Of a stretch of DNA of 64,000 nucleotides, positions 53,769 to 62,767 are shown piece by piece. Origin of the DNA: AP-15 sp963775875 (GTDB lineage: Bacteria > Pseudomonadota > Alphaproteobacteria > ATCC43930 > CGMCC-115725); the NCBI GenBank assembly GCA_963775875.1, contig CAVZKP010000014.1, positions 124,001 through 188,000 on the forward strand, given 5' to 3'. Made by a program: the position numbers and the translations under genes. Numbering within the stretch: the stretch's first letter is position 1; every line of letters begins with the position of its first letter. The notes beneath the pieces were generated by a model. That model saw nothing but the letters and a program-made list of their open reading frames with translations. It did not search any database and was not told the DNA's origin.

Positions 53769-54875
53769 ATGAAAAGCATCACCGTCGATTACAAGAAGCG
53801 GCTCGCCGAGGAGCCGGAGAAGGGCCACAACCGCTGGCACGAGGCTGTTACGCCGGTGGTCGAGGCCGCGATCGGCGAGGAAGTGGAAATCCAGACCCGC
53901 GACGCCTTCGACGGCCAGATCACCGCCGCGACCACGGCCGAGGATTTGCGGCAATGCGATCTCAACCTGGTTCACCCGCTGACTGGCCCGGTCTTTGTCG
54001 CCGGGGCTGCCCCGGGCGATCTGCTCGAAGTCGAGATCCGCGAGATGAAGCCGGCGGCGTTCGCCTACACCGTCCAGGTGCCGGGCTTCGGCTTTTTGCG
54101 CGACGCCTTCCCCGACCCCTACATCGCCAAATGGACGATCAAGGACGGCTTTGCCGAATCAGCCGACCTGCCCGATGTGCGCATCCCCGACGGCTCGTTT
54201 GCCGGGGTCATTGGCGTCGCCCCGTCGAAGGAATTGCGCGAGACCGTCCAGCGCCGGGAAGCTGAACTCGCCGCGCGCGGCGGCGTGGCGCTGCCGCCCG
54301 AGCCGCGCGGCGCGGTACCGGGCGGGGCGATCGGCTCGGAGGCGTTGCGCACGATCCCACCGCGCGAGAACGGCGGCAATCTCGACATTAAGCAGCTGAG
54401 CAAAGGCGCCCGCCTGATGCTGCCGGTATTCGTCGACGGCGCCCTGTTCTCGGTCGGCGACGCGCATTTCGCCCAGGGCGATGGCGAGGCCTGCGGCACC
54501 GCGATCGAAATGTGCGGTTCGATCCTGGTCCGCTTTTCGTTGCACAAAGGCGAGGCCCGGCGGCGCGGCATCCGTTTCCCGCGCTTCGCCCGCGACGACT
54601 ACTATTTCCCGCCCGAACTGGCGGCGCCAAAGCGCTTTCTGGCAACCACCGGAATGTCGGTCCGCGCCGACGGCATCAACGAGAGCGAGCACGCCACCCT
54701 GAGTGCCCGCAATGCGCTGCTGTCGATGATCGACCTGTTGGTCGAGCGCGGCTGGAGCCGGCAGCAGGCTTATGCGATCTGTTCGGTTGCGGTCGACCTC
54801 AAGCTCAGCGAACTGGTCGACGTGCCGAATATCGTCGTCAGCGCCTTCCTGCCACTCGACATCTTCGGTAAATGA
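53769..54875 (+). CDS. Acetamidase/formamidase family protein, FmdA-like
   Basis: This second family member of 368 residues starts at the ATG at 53769 behind GGAGGGG. It has SGPVF-like LTGPVFVAGAAPGDLLEVEI, PPRENGGNLDIKQLSKGA and GALFSVGDAHFAQGDGEACG. It differs from its upstream neighbour in length and in many core positions, so it is an old paralogue rather than a fresh duplication. It lies 66 bases downstream of the first copy. Two different copies may form a hetero-oligomer or act on different amides. Confidence 0.84.
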   Translation: MKSITVDYKKRLAEEPEKGHNRWHEAVTPVVEAAIGEEVEIQTRDAFDGQITAATTAEDLRQCDLNLVHPLTGPVFVAGAAPGDLLEVEIREMKPAAFAYTVQVPGFGFLRDAFPDPYIAKWTIKDGFAESADLPDVRIPDGSFAGVIGVAPSKELRETVQRREAELAARGGVALPPEPRGAVPGGAIGSEALRTIPPRENGGNLDIKQLSKGARLMLPVFVDGALFSVGDAHFAQGDGEACGTAIEMCGSILVRFSLHKGEARRRGIRFPRFARDDYYFPPELAAPKRFLATTGMSVRADGINESEHATLSARNALLSMIDLLVERGWSRQQAYAICSVAVDLKLSELVDVPNIVVSAFLPLDIFGK

Positions 54876-54916
54876 GAGCCCCGGTCGACGCGATGAGTTT
54901 GAAAGAGGGAAAATCG

Positions 54917-55918
54917 ATGAGCGGAACGGTTGTCATGGAGCGGCGCAGGCTCGGCAAGGGCGGGCCGGAGATTTCGGCGATCGGTCTCGGCTGCATGTCG
55001 CTGTCGGGGGTCTACGGCAAAAGCGACGATGCGGCGGGGATCACGCTCATCCATCGCGCGATCGGCCTCGGCGTCGATCACCTCGATAGCTCCGACATGT
55101 ATGGCTGGGGCCAGAACGAGGAGCTTCTCGGCCGAGCCTTGAAGGGTCGACGCAATCAGGTATTGATCGCCAGCAAATTCGGCCAGATCCAACGGCCGGG
55201 CGGGGCCAACGGTGTCGACGGCAGCCCCGCCTATATCGCCCAGGCCTGTGAGGCGAGCCTGAAGCGGTTGGGTGTCGACGTGATCGACCTCTACTACCAG
55301 CACCGGGTCGATCCGGCGGTGCCGGTCGAAGACACGGTGGGGGCGATGGCGCGTCTCGTCGAGCAGGGAAAGGTACGTTTCCTGGGGCTGTGCGAGGCGC
55401 GACCCGAGCGCATCCGCCGCGCCCATGCGACCCACCCGATCGCCGCGGTTCAGAGCGAATTCTCGCTGCTCTATCGCCAGGAAGCGACCGAGACGCGCGA
55501 ACTGACCCGCGACCTCGGTATCGCCTTCTTTGCCTACGCGCCGCTCGGACGCGGCCTGCTGACCGGGGACATCCCCGATTTCAGCAATCTCGCAGAAGGC
55601 GACACCCGCGGCCGTCACCCGCGCTTCATGGGCGACAATTTCGCCAGGAACCGGGCGCTGGTCGAGCACATCGAAGCCATCGCGCGCGAAAAAGCCTGCA
55701 CCCCGGCGCAGCTCGTGCTCGCCTGGCTGCTGGCGCAGGGGCCGGACGTGATCCCGATTCCTGGCACCAAGCACGTCTCCCGGCTTGAAGAAAATCTCGG
55801 CGCGCTCGCGGTTAGACTGACCCTGGCCGACACCGACCGCATCTCCTCGGCGATCCCAATCGGCGCCGCCGCCGGCACCCGCTACCCCGAAGGCGGCATG
55901 CGCGGAGTGTATATTTGA
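54917..55918 (+). CDS. Aldo/keto reductase
   Basis: This NADPH-dependent oxidoreductase of 333 residues forms a TIM barrel. The catalytic tetrad is visible: the aspartate and tyrosine in LDSSDMYGWGQNEE, the lysine in IASKFG, and the histidine in YYQHRVDP. IPIPGTKHVSRLEENLGA is the usual cofactor-binding end. GAGGGA before the ATG at 54917 supports that start; an alternative ATG at 54872 overlaps the formamidase stop. As the last gene of the operon it could reduce an aldehyde arising downstream of amine release, which is speculation. Confidence 0.88.
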   Translation: MSGTVVMERRRLGKGGPEISAIGLGCMSLSGVYGKSDDAAGITLIHRAIGLGVDHLDSSDMYGWGQNEELLGRALKGRRNQVLIASKFGQIQRPGGANGVDGSPAYIAQACEASLKRLGVDVIDLYYQHRVDPAVPVEDTVGAMARLVEQGKVRFLGLCEARPERIRRAHATHPIAAVQSEFSLLYRQEATETRELTRDLGIAFFAYAPLGRGLLTGDIPDFSNLAEGDTRGRHPRFMGDNFARNRALVEHIEAIAREKACTPAQLVLAWLLAQGPDVIPIPGTKHVSRLEENLGALAVRLTLADTDRISSAIPIGAAAGTRYPEGGMRGVYI

Positions 55919-55923
55919 GGGCG

Positions 55924-55959
55924 GGGTGCGTGTCTGCAGCCGTACTCCCGCACCCTTTT
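55924..55959 (+). terminator. Probable terminator of the inhA-formamidase-AKR operon
   Basis: GGGTGCG (55924-55930) and CGCACCC (55949-55955) form a 7-bp stem around an 18-base loop and are followed by TTTT. It lies just after the AKR stop codon and before the converging GST gene. Confidence 0.45.
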
Positions 55960-55991
55960 CCAGCAGGATGACCGGCGCACGGCGCTGCCGC

Positions 55992-56612
55992 TTATTCCCG
56001 CTGCAGCTGCCGGGCGACTTGGGCGGCGGGCCGGTCATGGCAAATCTTCAACCATGCCGCCGCCTTTGGAAACGCGGATAGGTCAACCCGCGCCTGGCGC
56101 GCCCAGGCCAGAATGCTGGCGACGTTGAGATCGGCTACGGTGAAATGGCCGCCGAGCAGGTACGGCGTAGCCGCCAGCGCTGCATCGAGGACCTTCAGGG
56201 GAGCGCCGAGCGCACGTTCGGCCTCATCGGCGGCGGTTGCATCGCGCTTGTCTTCGGGACCAATCCGGTTCAGCAAGGCGGTCAGCGCCGGCCGTTCGAC
56301 CTCGGTCATGCCCCAAAAGCTCCATTGCCATGCTCGCGCTTCGTCCTCCAGCGGCCGCGGATAAAGCCCTTGGGCTCCGCTCCCGTATTTCTTGGCGAGA
56401 TATAGATTGATGGCCATTGATTCCCACAGCCTGAACCCGTCGTCGTCGATCGCCGGCACATGGCCGTTCGGGTTGATCGCCAGATATTCCGGCTGGCGGG
56501 TGTCCCCGGTGAAATCGACCTTCACATGCTCGTATGGAAGCCCCAACTCGCCTGCCATCCATAGGGTGCGGAACGCACGCGAGCGCGCGACGCCGTAAAT
56601 CTTCAATGCCAT
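55992..56612 (-). CDS. Glutathione S-transferase family protein
   Basis: This 206-residue protein has an N-terminal thioredoxin-like domain (KIYGVARSRAFRTLW, the NPNGHVPAIDDDG loop with cis-proline, and LWESMAINLYLAKKY for gamma-glutamyl binding). An all-helical C-terminal domain (YLLGGHFTVADLNVASIL) follows. The class is uncertain; the catalytic residue is probably a serine or arginine in the VARSRAF stretch rather than tyrosine. It faces the AKR gene and is not clearly linked to an operon. Confidence 0.88.
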   Translation of the reverse strand: MALKIYGVARSRAFRTLWMAGELGLPYEHVKVDFTGDTRQPEYLAINPNGHVPAIDDDGFRLWESMAINLYLAKKYGSGAQGLYPRPLEDEARAWQWSFWGMTEVERPALTALLNRIGPEDKRDATAADEAERALGAPLKVLDAALAATPYLLGGHFTVADLNVASILAWARQARVDLSAFPKAAAWLKICHDRPAAQVARQLQRE

Positions 56613-56682
56613 AGGAGCGTTTCCTCCGCTTGGACCGAATCTCGGCGATGGATCAGCCGCGTTCGCCGGGCGATGCCCGATC

Positions 56683-57177
56683 CTACTGCAGCTGATGCGG
56701 CAGAGCCGCGATTGCGGTGTCGATCATCGCGGCGCCGCGCCGTTCGTCGAGCCCGGCAGCGATGACCTGACGGGCGGCCGATATCGCGATATCCACCGTG
56801 ACCGCACGGATCTCGGCGAGAGCCCTGGCCTCTTCCTGAGTGATCCGTTCCTCGGCCAAGCGACGGCGACGCTGCAACATATCTTCGAGATCGCGGGCCG
56901 ACTGCGCGGCGATCCGCTCGGCTTCGATCTTGGCATGGGCGAGGATCGCTTCGGCCTCCGCCGCTCCTTGGCTCTGTTTGAGCTGATAGGCGGCGAGGAT
57001 CTGCTCAGCCTCGTTGCGGAGGTTGCGCGCCGCCTCTAGTTCTTCGCGAATGCGCGTTGCCCGGTCGTCGAGAGAGCCGATCAAGATACGTTTCGCCGGC
57101 TTCCACACCGCGGCGACGAACACGATCACGGCGACGAGCACCCAGAATTCCGGATCTTTGAACAGTTGCAGCATCAA
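56683..57177 (-). CDS. atpF: ATP synthase F0 subunit b
   Basis: This 164-residue protein has one N-terminal membrane helix (FWVLVAVIVFVAAVW) followed by a long, charged alpha-helical stalk with RATRIREELEAARNLRNEAEQILA, as in subunit b. It overlaps the b' gene by four bases (ATGA). With b' it forms the peripheral stator connecting the a subunit to F1. It ends the atpI-B-E-F'-F operon; F1 genes are not in the window. Confidence 0.93.
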   Translation of the reverse strand: MMLQLFKDPEFWVLVAVIVFVAAVWKPAKRILIGSLDDRATRIREELEAARNLRNEAEQILAAYQLKQSQGAAEAEAILAHAKIEAERIAAQSARDLEDMLQRRRRLAEERITQEEARALAEIRAVTVDIAISAARQVIAAGLDERRGAAMIDTAIAALPHQLQ

Positions 57178-57668
57178 CCGGTCCTCTCGGCGACCGCGTG
57201 ATCGACCGCGGCTTCTAGGCTCGGCTCATCGGCCGCCGAACCGGTCAGTTTTTCCGCGAGCGAGCGGGTGACGTCGATGGCGACCTCGCGGATCTCGGCA
57301 AATGCCTGTTGTGTTGCCGTGGCGATTTGCCGCTCGGCCGCCTTGATCTGTTCGCTCAGCGCTTCGGCGAGCTGCCGCTGCCGTTCTGCGGTTTCGGCGG
57401 CAGCCCTCTCGACCGTTTGTCTGATCGCGTCGTGCGCCTGCGCACGCGCCGCCGCCATACTCGCTTCGTAGGCGGCCAGGACCGCTTGCGCCTGAGTTCG
57501 GATTTCCGCGGCACGAGCGAGATCGTTGTCGAGCTGGCTACGTCGCGACGCGATCGCCGCACCCACTCGCGGCAAGGCCACCAGCCGCATCAGCAGGTAA
57601 AGCACAAGAAAGCTTACCGCCAGCCAAAACAGCTGCGGAACAAAGGTCGTGACGTCAAGCTGCGGCAT
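57174..57668 (-). CDS. atpG: ATP synthase F0 subunit b'
   Basis: This 164-residue b-like protein has the b' N-terminus (MPQLDVTTFVPQLFWLAVSFLVLYLL), with one membrane helix, and an alanine/glutamine/glutamate-rich coiled stalk. Separate b and b' genes are typical of Alphaproteobacteria, photosynthetic bacteria and chloroplasts. The stop overlaps the start of the b gene. Confidence 0.92.
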   Translation of the reverse strand: MPQLDVTTFVPQLFWLAVSFLVLYLLMRLVALPRVGAAIASRRSQLDNDLARAAEIRTQAQAVLAAYEASMAAARAQAHDAIRQTVERAAAETAERQRQLAEALSEQIKAAERQIATATQQAFAEIREVAIDVTRSLAEKLTGSAADEPSLEAAVDHAVAERTG

Positions 57669-57709
57669 TGCGGCGCTGCTCTAACCGATGGTGAAGGAAT
57701 GATCTCCGC

Positions 57710-57940
57710 TCAAAGGACGAAGAGCAGCAGCAGCGAGATGATCAGGGCGTAGAACGCCACCGCTTCGGTCAAGGCAAAGCCGAGCATGCCGATGCCGAAG
57801 ACCTGATCGCGGGCCGCGGGATTGCGCGCGATCGAGGTGACCAGAGCGCTGAAGACATTGCCGATGCCGACGCCAACGCCAGCTAGTGCGATGGCGGCGA
57901 GGCCGGCGCCGATCATCTTGGCGGAGGTAGGGTCCATCAT
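57710..57940 (-). CDS. atpE: ATP synthase F0 subunit c
   Basis: This 76-residue double-helix hairpin forms the proton-driven rotor ring. Helix 1 carries the glycine pattern AGLAAIALAGVGVGIGNVF and the polar loop is RNPAARDQ. Helix 2 has the essential carboxylate as glutamate in GFALTEAVAFYAL. No extra Na+-binding residues are apparent, which suggests a proton type. The ATG at 57940 or 57937 fits the family length. Confidence 0.96.
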   Translation of the reverse strand: MMDPTSAKMIGAGLAAIALAGVGVGIGNVFSALVTSIARNPAARDQVFGIGMLGFALTEAVAFYALIISLLLLFVL

Positions 57941-57998
57941 ATCGTCCTTTCCGAGAGAGGGTTGGTATTCGGCGCGGCCGCCGCGCACGGCTTGGCGG

Positions 57999-58730
57999 TC
58001 AGTGCAGATGAATGGCGTCGCTCAAATAGAGACAGGTCAGGATCGCGAACACGTAAGCCTGTAAGATGTTGATCACCACTTCGAGCGCGATCAGCGCGAC
58101 GTTGAACGAGAGCGGCAGGAATCCGAACAGACCAAGCGCGACGGTAAATCCGGCAAATACCGCGATCATCGTGTGTCCGGCGAGCATGTTGGCGAAAAGC
58201 CGGAGACTTAGGCTTACCGGACGGGTCAGGTAAGAAATGATTTCGATCGGGACTAGTAACGGCGCCATCACGATCGGGGCGCCGGGAGGAAAGAAGAATG
58301 TGAAGAAACGGATGCCGTGACGGATGAAGGCGACGATCGTCACCAACGCAAACACAAATAGCGCCAGCGCAAAAGTGACAACGATCTGACCGGTAAAGGT
58401 AAAACTGTAGGGGATCAACCCTAGCAAATTGCCAAACAGGATAAATATGAAGATCGAGAAGACCAGCGGGAAATACTTGCGGCCCTCGGAGCCGACGTTC
58501 TCCTGCACCATGCCAGCAACGAACTCATAGGTGAGTTCGGCGATCGATTGCATCCGGCCGGGGACGAGAGCGGCGCGGGCCGTAGCACCGACCAGCAGCA
58601 GGGTGGCGAGCGCCACGGCGATCGACATCAACAGAGCGGAGTTGGTGTAGGAGATGTCGATCGAGCCGATGTGTAGCGGGATCAACCGCTCTATCGTGAA
58701 CTGCTCGAGAGGTGAATGTTCAGCCGCCAA
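57999..58730 (-). CDS. atpB: ATP synthase F0 subunit a
   Basis: This 243-residue membrane protein provides the proton half-channels. The essential arginine lies in RPVSLSLRLFANMLAGH; FGNLLGLIPYSFTFTGQI and the C-terminal ALEVVINILQAYVFAILTCLYL are standard. It is followed by atpE after 58 bases and preceded by atpI. Confidence 0.96.
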   Translation of the reverse strand: MAAEHSPLEQFTIERLIPLHIGSIDISYTNSALLMSIAVALATLLLVGATARAALVPGRMQSIAELTYEFVAGMVQENVGSEGRKYFPLVFSIFIFILFGNLLGLIPYSFTFTGQIVVTFALALFVFALVTIVAFIRHGIRFFTFFFPPGAPIVMAPLLVPIEIISYLTRPVSLSLRLFANMLAGHTMIAVFAGFTVALGLFGFLPLSFNVALIALEVVINILQAYVFAILTCLYLSDAIHLH

Positions 58731-58763
58731 TTGCTTCCTCGACCCGAATTGTGCCGCCGCCGC

Positions 58764-59108
58764 CTAATGCCGACCTGACTGGTCGTCGGTGTGCCGCTGC
58801 TGCGTAGTCTGAGATCCGATGCCCTTTGCCGCACGGAAGACATTCAGCATGCCCGCCGCCGACCCCAGAAAGAAAAATGCAATCAGCCCCCAAGGATGCG
58901 TCCCAAGGACGCGGTCGAACACCCATCCCAGCGCCAGTCCAACACATAGCGCTGCCGCGAGTTCGGTCGCCATTCGAAACCCGACGCCCAACGCACCCCG
59001 AGGAGCCTCGCCGCGCCCGCGCGTCTCCTGCCGGAGCCGTTCCGCGCGCGCCCGGTCGATTTGCTCGCCAAGTCGTGCCAGGGGGTCCGGCGGCGGATCT
59101 TCGCTCAT
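58764..59108 (-). CDS. atpI: ATP synthase protein I (AtpI)
   Basis: This 114-residue protein has a charged N-terminal half (PPDPLARLGEQIDRARAERL) and two membrane helices (MATELAAALCVGLALGWVFD and the later PWGLIAFFFLGSAAGM). This is the alphaproteobacterial AtpI form, thought to help assemble the c ring and take up Mg2+. It is the first gene of the F0 operon, with a good promoter 61 bases upstream. Confidence 0.88.
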   Translation of the reverse strand: MSEDPPPDPLARLGEQIDRARAERLRQETRGRGEAPRGALGVGFRMATELAAALCVGLALGWVFDRVLGTHPWGLIAFFFLGSAAGMLNVFRAAKGIGSQTTQQRHTDDQSGRH

Positions 59109-59168
59109 TCGGGGAGGCCGACCCAATCCGATACCCGTTCCGGCTGCAGTGCAGTCGAAACGCGGCGA

Positions 59169-59197
59169 ACCATAGTGGCGCACCCGATGCCTGTCAA
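59169..59197 (-). promoter_or_regulatory. Promoter of the atpI-B-E-F'-F operon
   Basis: On the minus strand TTGACA (59192-59197) and TATGGT (59169-59174) are separated by exactly 17 bases. This is a near-consensus sigma-70 promoter about 60 bases upstream of the atpI start. The -35 box overlaps the arm of a perfect inverted repeat. Confidence 0.65.
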
Positions 59198-59220
59198 GAT
59201 TGCCCTGCAATGGCAATCTT
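59196..59220. repeat. Perfect 9-bp inverted repeat at the atp promoter
   Basis: AAGATTGCC and GGCAATCTT flank a 7-base loop (CTGCAAT). The lower arm reaches into the -35 box of the atpI promoter, so it may be an operator. It also lies after the smc stop codon and could act as a weak terminator, although no T-tract follows. Confidence 0.6.
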
Positions 59221-59275
59221 CCCTAAACTTTCATTGTCTGCCAACAGGTTAAGGGGCCGTAACGGGCGATCACGG

Positions 59276-62200
59276 TCACGCCGTTCGGCGCAGCCGGACA
59301 GCACGCGCCAGATCGACCGAGACCAGCTGCGAGACGCCGGGCTCGGCCATGGTGACCCCGAACAGGCGATCGGCGCGCGCCATCGTGATGCGGTGGTGCG
59401 TGACCAGCAGGAAACGGGTGCCGGTGCTGTCGGCGATCTCGGCGACCAGGCTGCACAGGCGGTCGACATTGGCGTCGTCGAGCGGAGCGTCGACCTCGTC
59501 GAGAACGCAGACCGGCGCGGGCTTGGTCAGAAATACCGCAAACAACAGCGCCAGCGCGGTTAGCGCCTGCTCTCCACCCGACAGCAACGATAGGGTCTGC
59601 AGCCGCTTGCCGGTCGGGCTCGCCATGATTTCGAGCCCGGCGGCGAGCGGATCGCCATCCTCGGTGAGCGCCAGCCGCGCCGCGCCGCCGCCGAACAGCC
59701 TGGCAAACAGGGCCGCGAAATGACCATTGACCCGCTCGAAAGCCGTTGCGAGCAGCCGTCGGCCTTCCTGATCGAGTGCCGCGGCAGCGCGGCGCAGCTT
59801 TGCGATCGCTCCGGCCAGATCGGCGCGCTCGCGCTCCAGATCGTCGACCCGCGCGCCGAGCGCGGCAGCCTCACTCTCGGCCACCAGATTTACCGGACCG
59901 ATGCCGTCGCGCTCATGCGTCAGGCGCGCGAGCCGCGCCGCGGTTGCGGCAATATCGGGCGCCGCCTCGCCCGGTTCGAGGCCGGCGAGATTGCGCAGGG
60001 CATCGGGCGCCGCATCGATCCGCTCGCGGATTTCGCGGGCGAGAGCGGCTACCGCCTGCCGTGCGCCGTCGCTCTGCACCTCCAGCCGCGCGCGCCTCTC
60101 GCGGCTTTGGGCCAGTGCCTGATCGGCGGCGTGCGCTCGCTCGACCGCGCTGCGCCGCCGGCTCTCGCCCAAGGCCAACCGGTCGCCGGTCAGCCGGCAG
60201 GCCTCGACCGCGGCGGCAATCTCGCCGCCCAGCCTTTCGCTTTGCGCGGCGATTTTCGCCGGTCGCTGGGCGAATTCGGCAATCTCCGCTTCGATGACTT
60301 GCCGGCGTTGGCACAGGATCGTGCGCTGCTGCACCGAGCCGTCGGCCCGGCTGCGCCAGAACCGCTCCTCGAGATCGATCGACGACAGGCGCTCGCGCCG
60401 GGACTTGCCCTCCTGCGCCAGCCGGTCGATTGCACTCTGCGCTTCGGCCTCGTCGCGGCGGGACCGCGACACCGCCGCGCGTGCTGCTTCGAGCGCCGCG
60501 CGCTCCGGCGCCGCTTCGGGTAGCGCGGCCAGTTCGCATCGAGTTTCCTCGGCCTGGGCCAGCGTCTCGCCAAGCTCGGCGGCGAGCTTGTCGACAGCGT
60601 CGGTAGCGGCGATCAGCCGCGTTTCGACGGTCAGCGTCCGGTGCGCGAGCTCGGCCTCTGTCGCGCGGGCACGGGTGAGCGCCGCCTCGACCTCACGCAG
60701 CCGCAAGCGGCCGAGCCGGTCGGCTTCGGCCGCAGCCTGCCGTGCCGCCGTCGCCGTGGCGGCCTCGGTCTCGGCCGCGCGGGCCGCCGCCGCCGCCGCG
60801 GTGATTTCGTCGGCGACGAGAAGCAGGCGGTTCTTGTGCCGCAGATGCTGGGCCGCGGCGGAGGGGTTGGCGGCAAGGCGAGTGAAGCCGTCCCACCGCC
60901 ACAGGCCCCCATCACGGCCGACCAACCGCTGGCCGGGCGCCAGGTTCCGCTGCAGATTGCGGCCCGCCGCCGCGTCCTCGACCCAACCAGCTCCCGCGAG
61001 GCTGCGGCCGAGCTCCGGCGGTGCGCTTACTACTTCGGCCAATGCACGCACCCCGTCGGGCAGCGCGGGCAGGCTGTCGATCGCCCCGAGATCGACCCAA
61101 AATTGCCCGGCGCTCGCGCCGTCGCCCTCGGCGAAGGGAGCGGAGAGCTCGTCCTCGAAGGCGGCGCCGACCGCCGCCTCAAAGCCCTCGGCAACGCGCA
61201 GCGCCGACAGCACCGGCACGCTGTTCCCGGTATCCGTGGCGGGTGTGAGTACGGCGTCGAGAGCCGCGGCCTCCGCCTCGAGGCGCGAGAGCCGCGCGGC
61301 GGTCCGGCGCGCTGCGTCGACGGCGGCGGCTTCCAGCGGCTGCAGAGCCGCGATTTCGCGCAACCCCGCTTCAAGCGCGACGCGGCAGCTCTCCGCCCGC
61401 TTTTCGGCCTCGGCCAGCGCCGCTGCCGCCGCTGCTGTTTCTGCCGGGGCTGTGGCGGCGGCCAGGGCCTTGCGCCGCCGCTCCTCCTCGCCATGACGCG
61501 CTTCGAGCCGGTTGCAGCGTTCGACGATTTCCCGGCGTCGGCGTTCGAGGGCGGCACGCCGCGCATCCGCGCCAGCTGCGGCCTCGGTCGCCCTCTGCCA
61601 TTCGGTTTCAGCCGCAGCCAGCCGCGCAGCGATTTGATGCAGTCGGGTCTCGGCCTTCGCCTGTACCGGGCCGGCCTCCGCCTCGCCGGGTGCAAGCGCT
61701 CGGCGCTCTTCCGCGAGCCGGACGAGCGCGGCCTCGGCATCGGCGAGGTTCGCATCCTCGCGATCCCCATCGGCCACCAGTTCGGCCAACCGCTGCTCGC
61801 TTTCCCTGCGTGCCGCGACAACCTGCGCCAGCTCCCGCTCGAGAGCGTCGCGGCGCTGGGTCAACCGCTGCAATTCAACCTCGGCCTCCGCCTCGGCGCG
61901 GTGCAGCGGCGCCATCGCCGCTTCGGCCATTTCGCGGCCATCCCGCTCGCTCGCCGCGCGCGACTGCGCCTCGGCCAGGCTGCCTTCGGCGGCGGCAAGC
62001 TCGGTGGCGCGACTTCGCGCGTCGCTCTCGGCGGCGCACCACCGGGTATGCAACAGCAGCGCCTCCTGACGGCGGATCTGTTCGCCGAGGCGGCGATAGC
62101 GCTGAGCCTGACGCGCCTGCTTCTGCAGGACTGCGAGCCGCGCCGACAAGTCCGCGATCAAATCGTCAAGCCGCGCCAAGTTGTCTTCGGCGGCGGCGAG

Positions 62201-62749
62201 CTTGATCTCGGTCTCGCGGCGACGGGCGTGAACCCCGGCGGTGCCGGCCGCCTCCTCCAGTAGAAACCGGCGTTCGGCCGGCTTGGCTTCGATCAGCGCG
62301 GCGACACGACCTTGACTGACGATTGCCCCGGACGGCCCGCCGGTTGCGGCGTCAGCGAATAACAGCTGCACGTCGCGCGCCCGGACCTCGCGGCCATTGA
62401 CCCGCCATAGCGAACCGACACCGCGCTCGATGCGGCGCACGATCTCGATATCTTCACGGTCGTTGAAGGCAATCGGCGCGTCACGAGCGCTGTTGTCGAG
62501 GGTCAGCGCCACCTCGGCGACGTTGCGTGCAGGCCGCGCGTTTGTACCGCCGAAAATGACGTCGTCCATCGCCGCCCCGCGCAGGCGCTTGGCCGAAGTC
62601 TCGCCCATCACCCAGCGCAGCGCCTCGGCCAGGTTCGACTTGCCGCAGCCATTGGGCCCGACGACGCCGGTCAGCCCGGGCCCGATCGTTACCTCGGCGG
62701 CGTCGGCAAAGGATTTGAACCCAACGAGGCGCAGCCGGTCGATCTGCAT
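59276..62749 (-). CDS. smc: Chromosome segregation protein SMC
   Basis: This 1157-residue condensin ATPase compacts and separates replicated chromosomes. The Walker A region is VGPNGCGKSNLAEALRW near residue 32. Long heptad-rich coiled coils flank a hinge at about residues 500-640 (ALRVAEGFEAAVGAAFEDEL). The C-terminal head carries the signature LLSGGEQALTALALLFA and Walker B PVCVLDEVDAPLDD. The sequence is rich in alanine and arginine as in other GC-rich Alphaproteobacteria. It follows a DsbA-like gene by 18 bases. Confidence 0.96.
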   Translation of the reverse strand: MQIDRLRLVGFKSFADAAEVTIGPGLTGVVGPNGCGKSNLAEALRWVMGETSAKRLRGAAMDDVIFGGTNARPARNVAEVALTLDNSARDAPIAFNDREDIEIVRRIERGVGSLWRVNGREVRARDVQLLFADAATGGPSGAIVSQGRVAALIEAKPAERRFLLEEAAGTAGVHARRRETEIKLAAAEDNLARLDDLIADLSARLAVLQKQARQAQRYRRLGEQIRRQEALLLHTRWCAAESDARSRATELAAAEGSLAEAQSRAASERDGREMAEAAMAPLHRAEAEAEVELQRLTQRRDALERELAQVVAARRESEQRLAELVADGDREDANLADAEAALVRLAEERRALAPGEAEAGPVQAKAETRLHQIAARLAAAETEWQRATEAAAGADARRAALERRRREIVERCNRLEARHGEEERRRKALAAATAPAETAAAAAALAEAEKRAESCRVALEAGLREIAALQPLEAAAVDAARRTAARLSRLEAEAAALDAVLTPATDTGNSVPVLSALRVAEGFEAAVGAAFEDELSAPFAEGDGASAGQFWVDLGAIDSLPALPDGVRALAEVVSAPPELGRSLAGAGWVEDAAAGRNLQRNLAPGQRLVGRDGGLWRWDGFTRLAANPSAAAQHLRHKNRLLLVADEITAAAAAARAAETEAATATAARQAAAEADRLGRLRLREVEAALTRARATEAELAHRTLTVETRLIAATDAVDKLAAELGETLAQAEETRCELAALPEAAPERAALEAARAAVSRSRRDEAEAQSAIDRLAQEGKSRRERLSSIDLEERFWRSRADGSVQQRTILCQRRQVIEAEIAEFAQRPAKIAAQSERLGGEIAAAVEACRLTGDRLALGESRRRSAVERAHAADQALAQSRERRARLEVQSDGARQAVAALAREIRERIDAAPDALRNLAGLEPGEAAPDIAATAARLARLTHERDGIGPVNLVAESEAAALGARVDDLERERADLAGAIAKLRRAAAALDQEGRRLLATAFERVNGHFAALFARLFGGGAARLALTEDGDPLAAGLEIMASPTGKRLQTLSLLSGGEQALTALALLFAVFLTKPAPVCVLDEVDAPLDDANVDRLCSLVAEIADSTGTRFLLVTHHRITMARADRLFGVTMAEPGVSQLVSVDLARAVRLRRTA

Positions 62750-62767
62750 TCGGCTCCCCGGCGACGA

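Noticed and set aside
60641..62263. Plus-strand frame of 540 codons opposite smc
   Set aside because: It lies entirely within smc on the opposite strand, and its low-complexity composition has no homologous motif.
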